5,241 nucleotides of DNA from assembly GCA_004376785.1 (NCBI GenBank), contig SOIY01000066.1:1-5241 (forward strand). Reading direction: 5' to 3'. The notes beneath the pieces are model-generated. The model made no database searches. It was not told the DNA's origin and saw only the letters and a list, made by a program, of their open reading frames with translations. Positions 5,240-5,241 of this stretch are shown here, piece by piece; position 1 is the first letter of the stretch, and every line of letters starts with the position of its first letter. The DNA is from Candidatus Stahliibacteriota bacterium (GTDB lineage Bacteria; Hydrothermota; Tepidihabitantia; SM23-42). Position numbers and translations under genes: made by a program.

Positions 5240-5241
5240 TG
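5239..5241 (+). CDS. rplX: Start codon of the next gene, probably 50S ribosomal protein L24 (partial)
   Basis: Only the ATG is inside the window. It forms a TAATG junction with the rplN stop, as at six other junctions here, and GAGGT sits six bases upstream. The identity is inferred purely from bacterial gene order, in which rplX (L24) follows rplN at the start of the spc genes; no residue of the product beyond the initiator can be read. Confidence 0.6.

Noticed and set aside
1..5241. Search for a novel system, mobile element, CRISPR array, tRNA or riboswitch
   Set aside because: Every base except two belongs to recognised translation genes in standard order; no repeats, integration marks or foreign genes are visible.

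Overview
This window is a stretch of the bacterial str–S10–spc ribosomal protein supercluster, all on the + strand. It runs from the last codons of tuf (elongation factor Tu) through rpsJ, rplC, rplD, rplW, rplB, rpsS, rplV, rpsC, rplP, rpmC, rpsQ and rplN. It ends exactly on the start codon of the next gene, expected to be rplX. This is the canonical bacterial gene order, with no insertion, loss or rearrangement. Every protein is full length, in frame and recognisable from family motifs.

Organism: clearly a bacterium, because the gene order and the protein types (L29, S17, L14, bacterial L2 and S3) are bacterial. The DNA is A+T-rich, with many AAA/AAT/ATA codons and frequent AGA/AGG arginine codons. 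Shine-Dalgarno sites are plentiful. tuf directly abutting rpsJ, and several residue choices (L4 KGIGWAR, L2 DHPLGGGEG, L14 VCDNTGA), do not look like Proteobacteria or Firmicutes type species. An uncultivated, genome-compact lineage would fit, but I cannot name a phylum from this sequence alone.

Layout: packing is extreme. Between the tuf stop and the rplX start only two bases (358 and 4640) lie outside coding sequence. Seven junctions are TAATG, where stop and start share one base: tuf/rpsJ, rplC/rplD, rplW/rplB, rplB/rpsS, rplV/rpsC, rpsC/rplP and rplN/rplX. Two are GTGA four-base overlaps: rpsS/rplV and rpsQ/rplN. Two have a one-base gap: rpsJ/rplC and rpmC/rpsQ. Two are longer overlaps: rplD/rplW (22 nt) and rplP/rpmC (14 nt). 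No stretch over 300 bases lacks a gene. There is no room between genes for a promoter, attenuator or terminator, and none is visible.

How the genes work together: all products are ribosomal proteins except EF-Tu, which delivers aminoacyl-tRNA to the ribosome. L2, L3 and L4 are early 50S assembly proteins near the peptidyl-transferase centre. L4 and L22 line the exit tunnel, and L23 and L29 sit at its mouth. S3, S10 and S19 build the 30S head and S17 binds the body. L14 and L16 complete functional sites of the 50S. Contiguous stop–start overlaps suggest one long transcript with translational coupling that keeps the proteins stoichiometric (inference).

I found no sign of a novel biological system, mobile element, CRISPR array or RNA gene. 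The points worth a second look concern overlap architecture, the missing S10 leader, and a few unusual residues at conserved functional positions.
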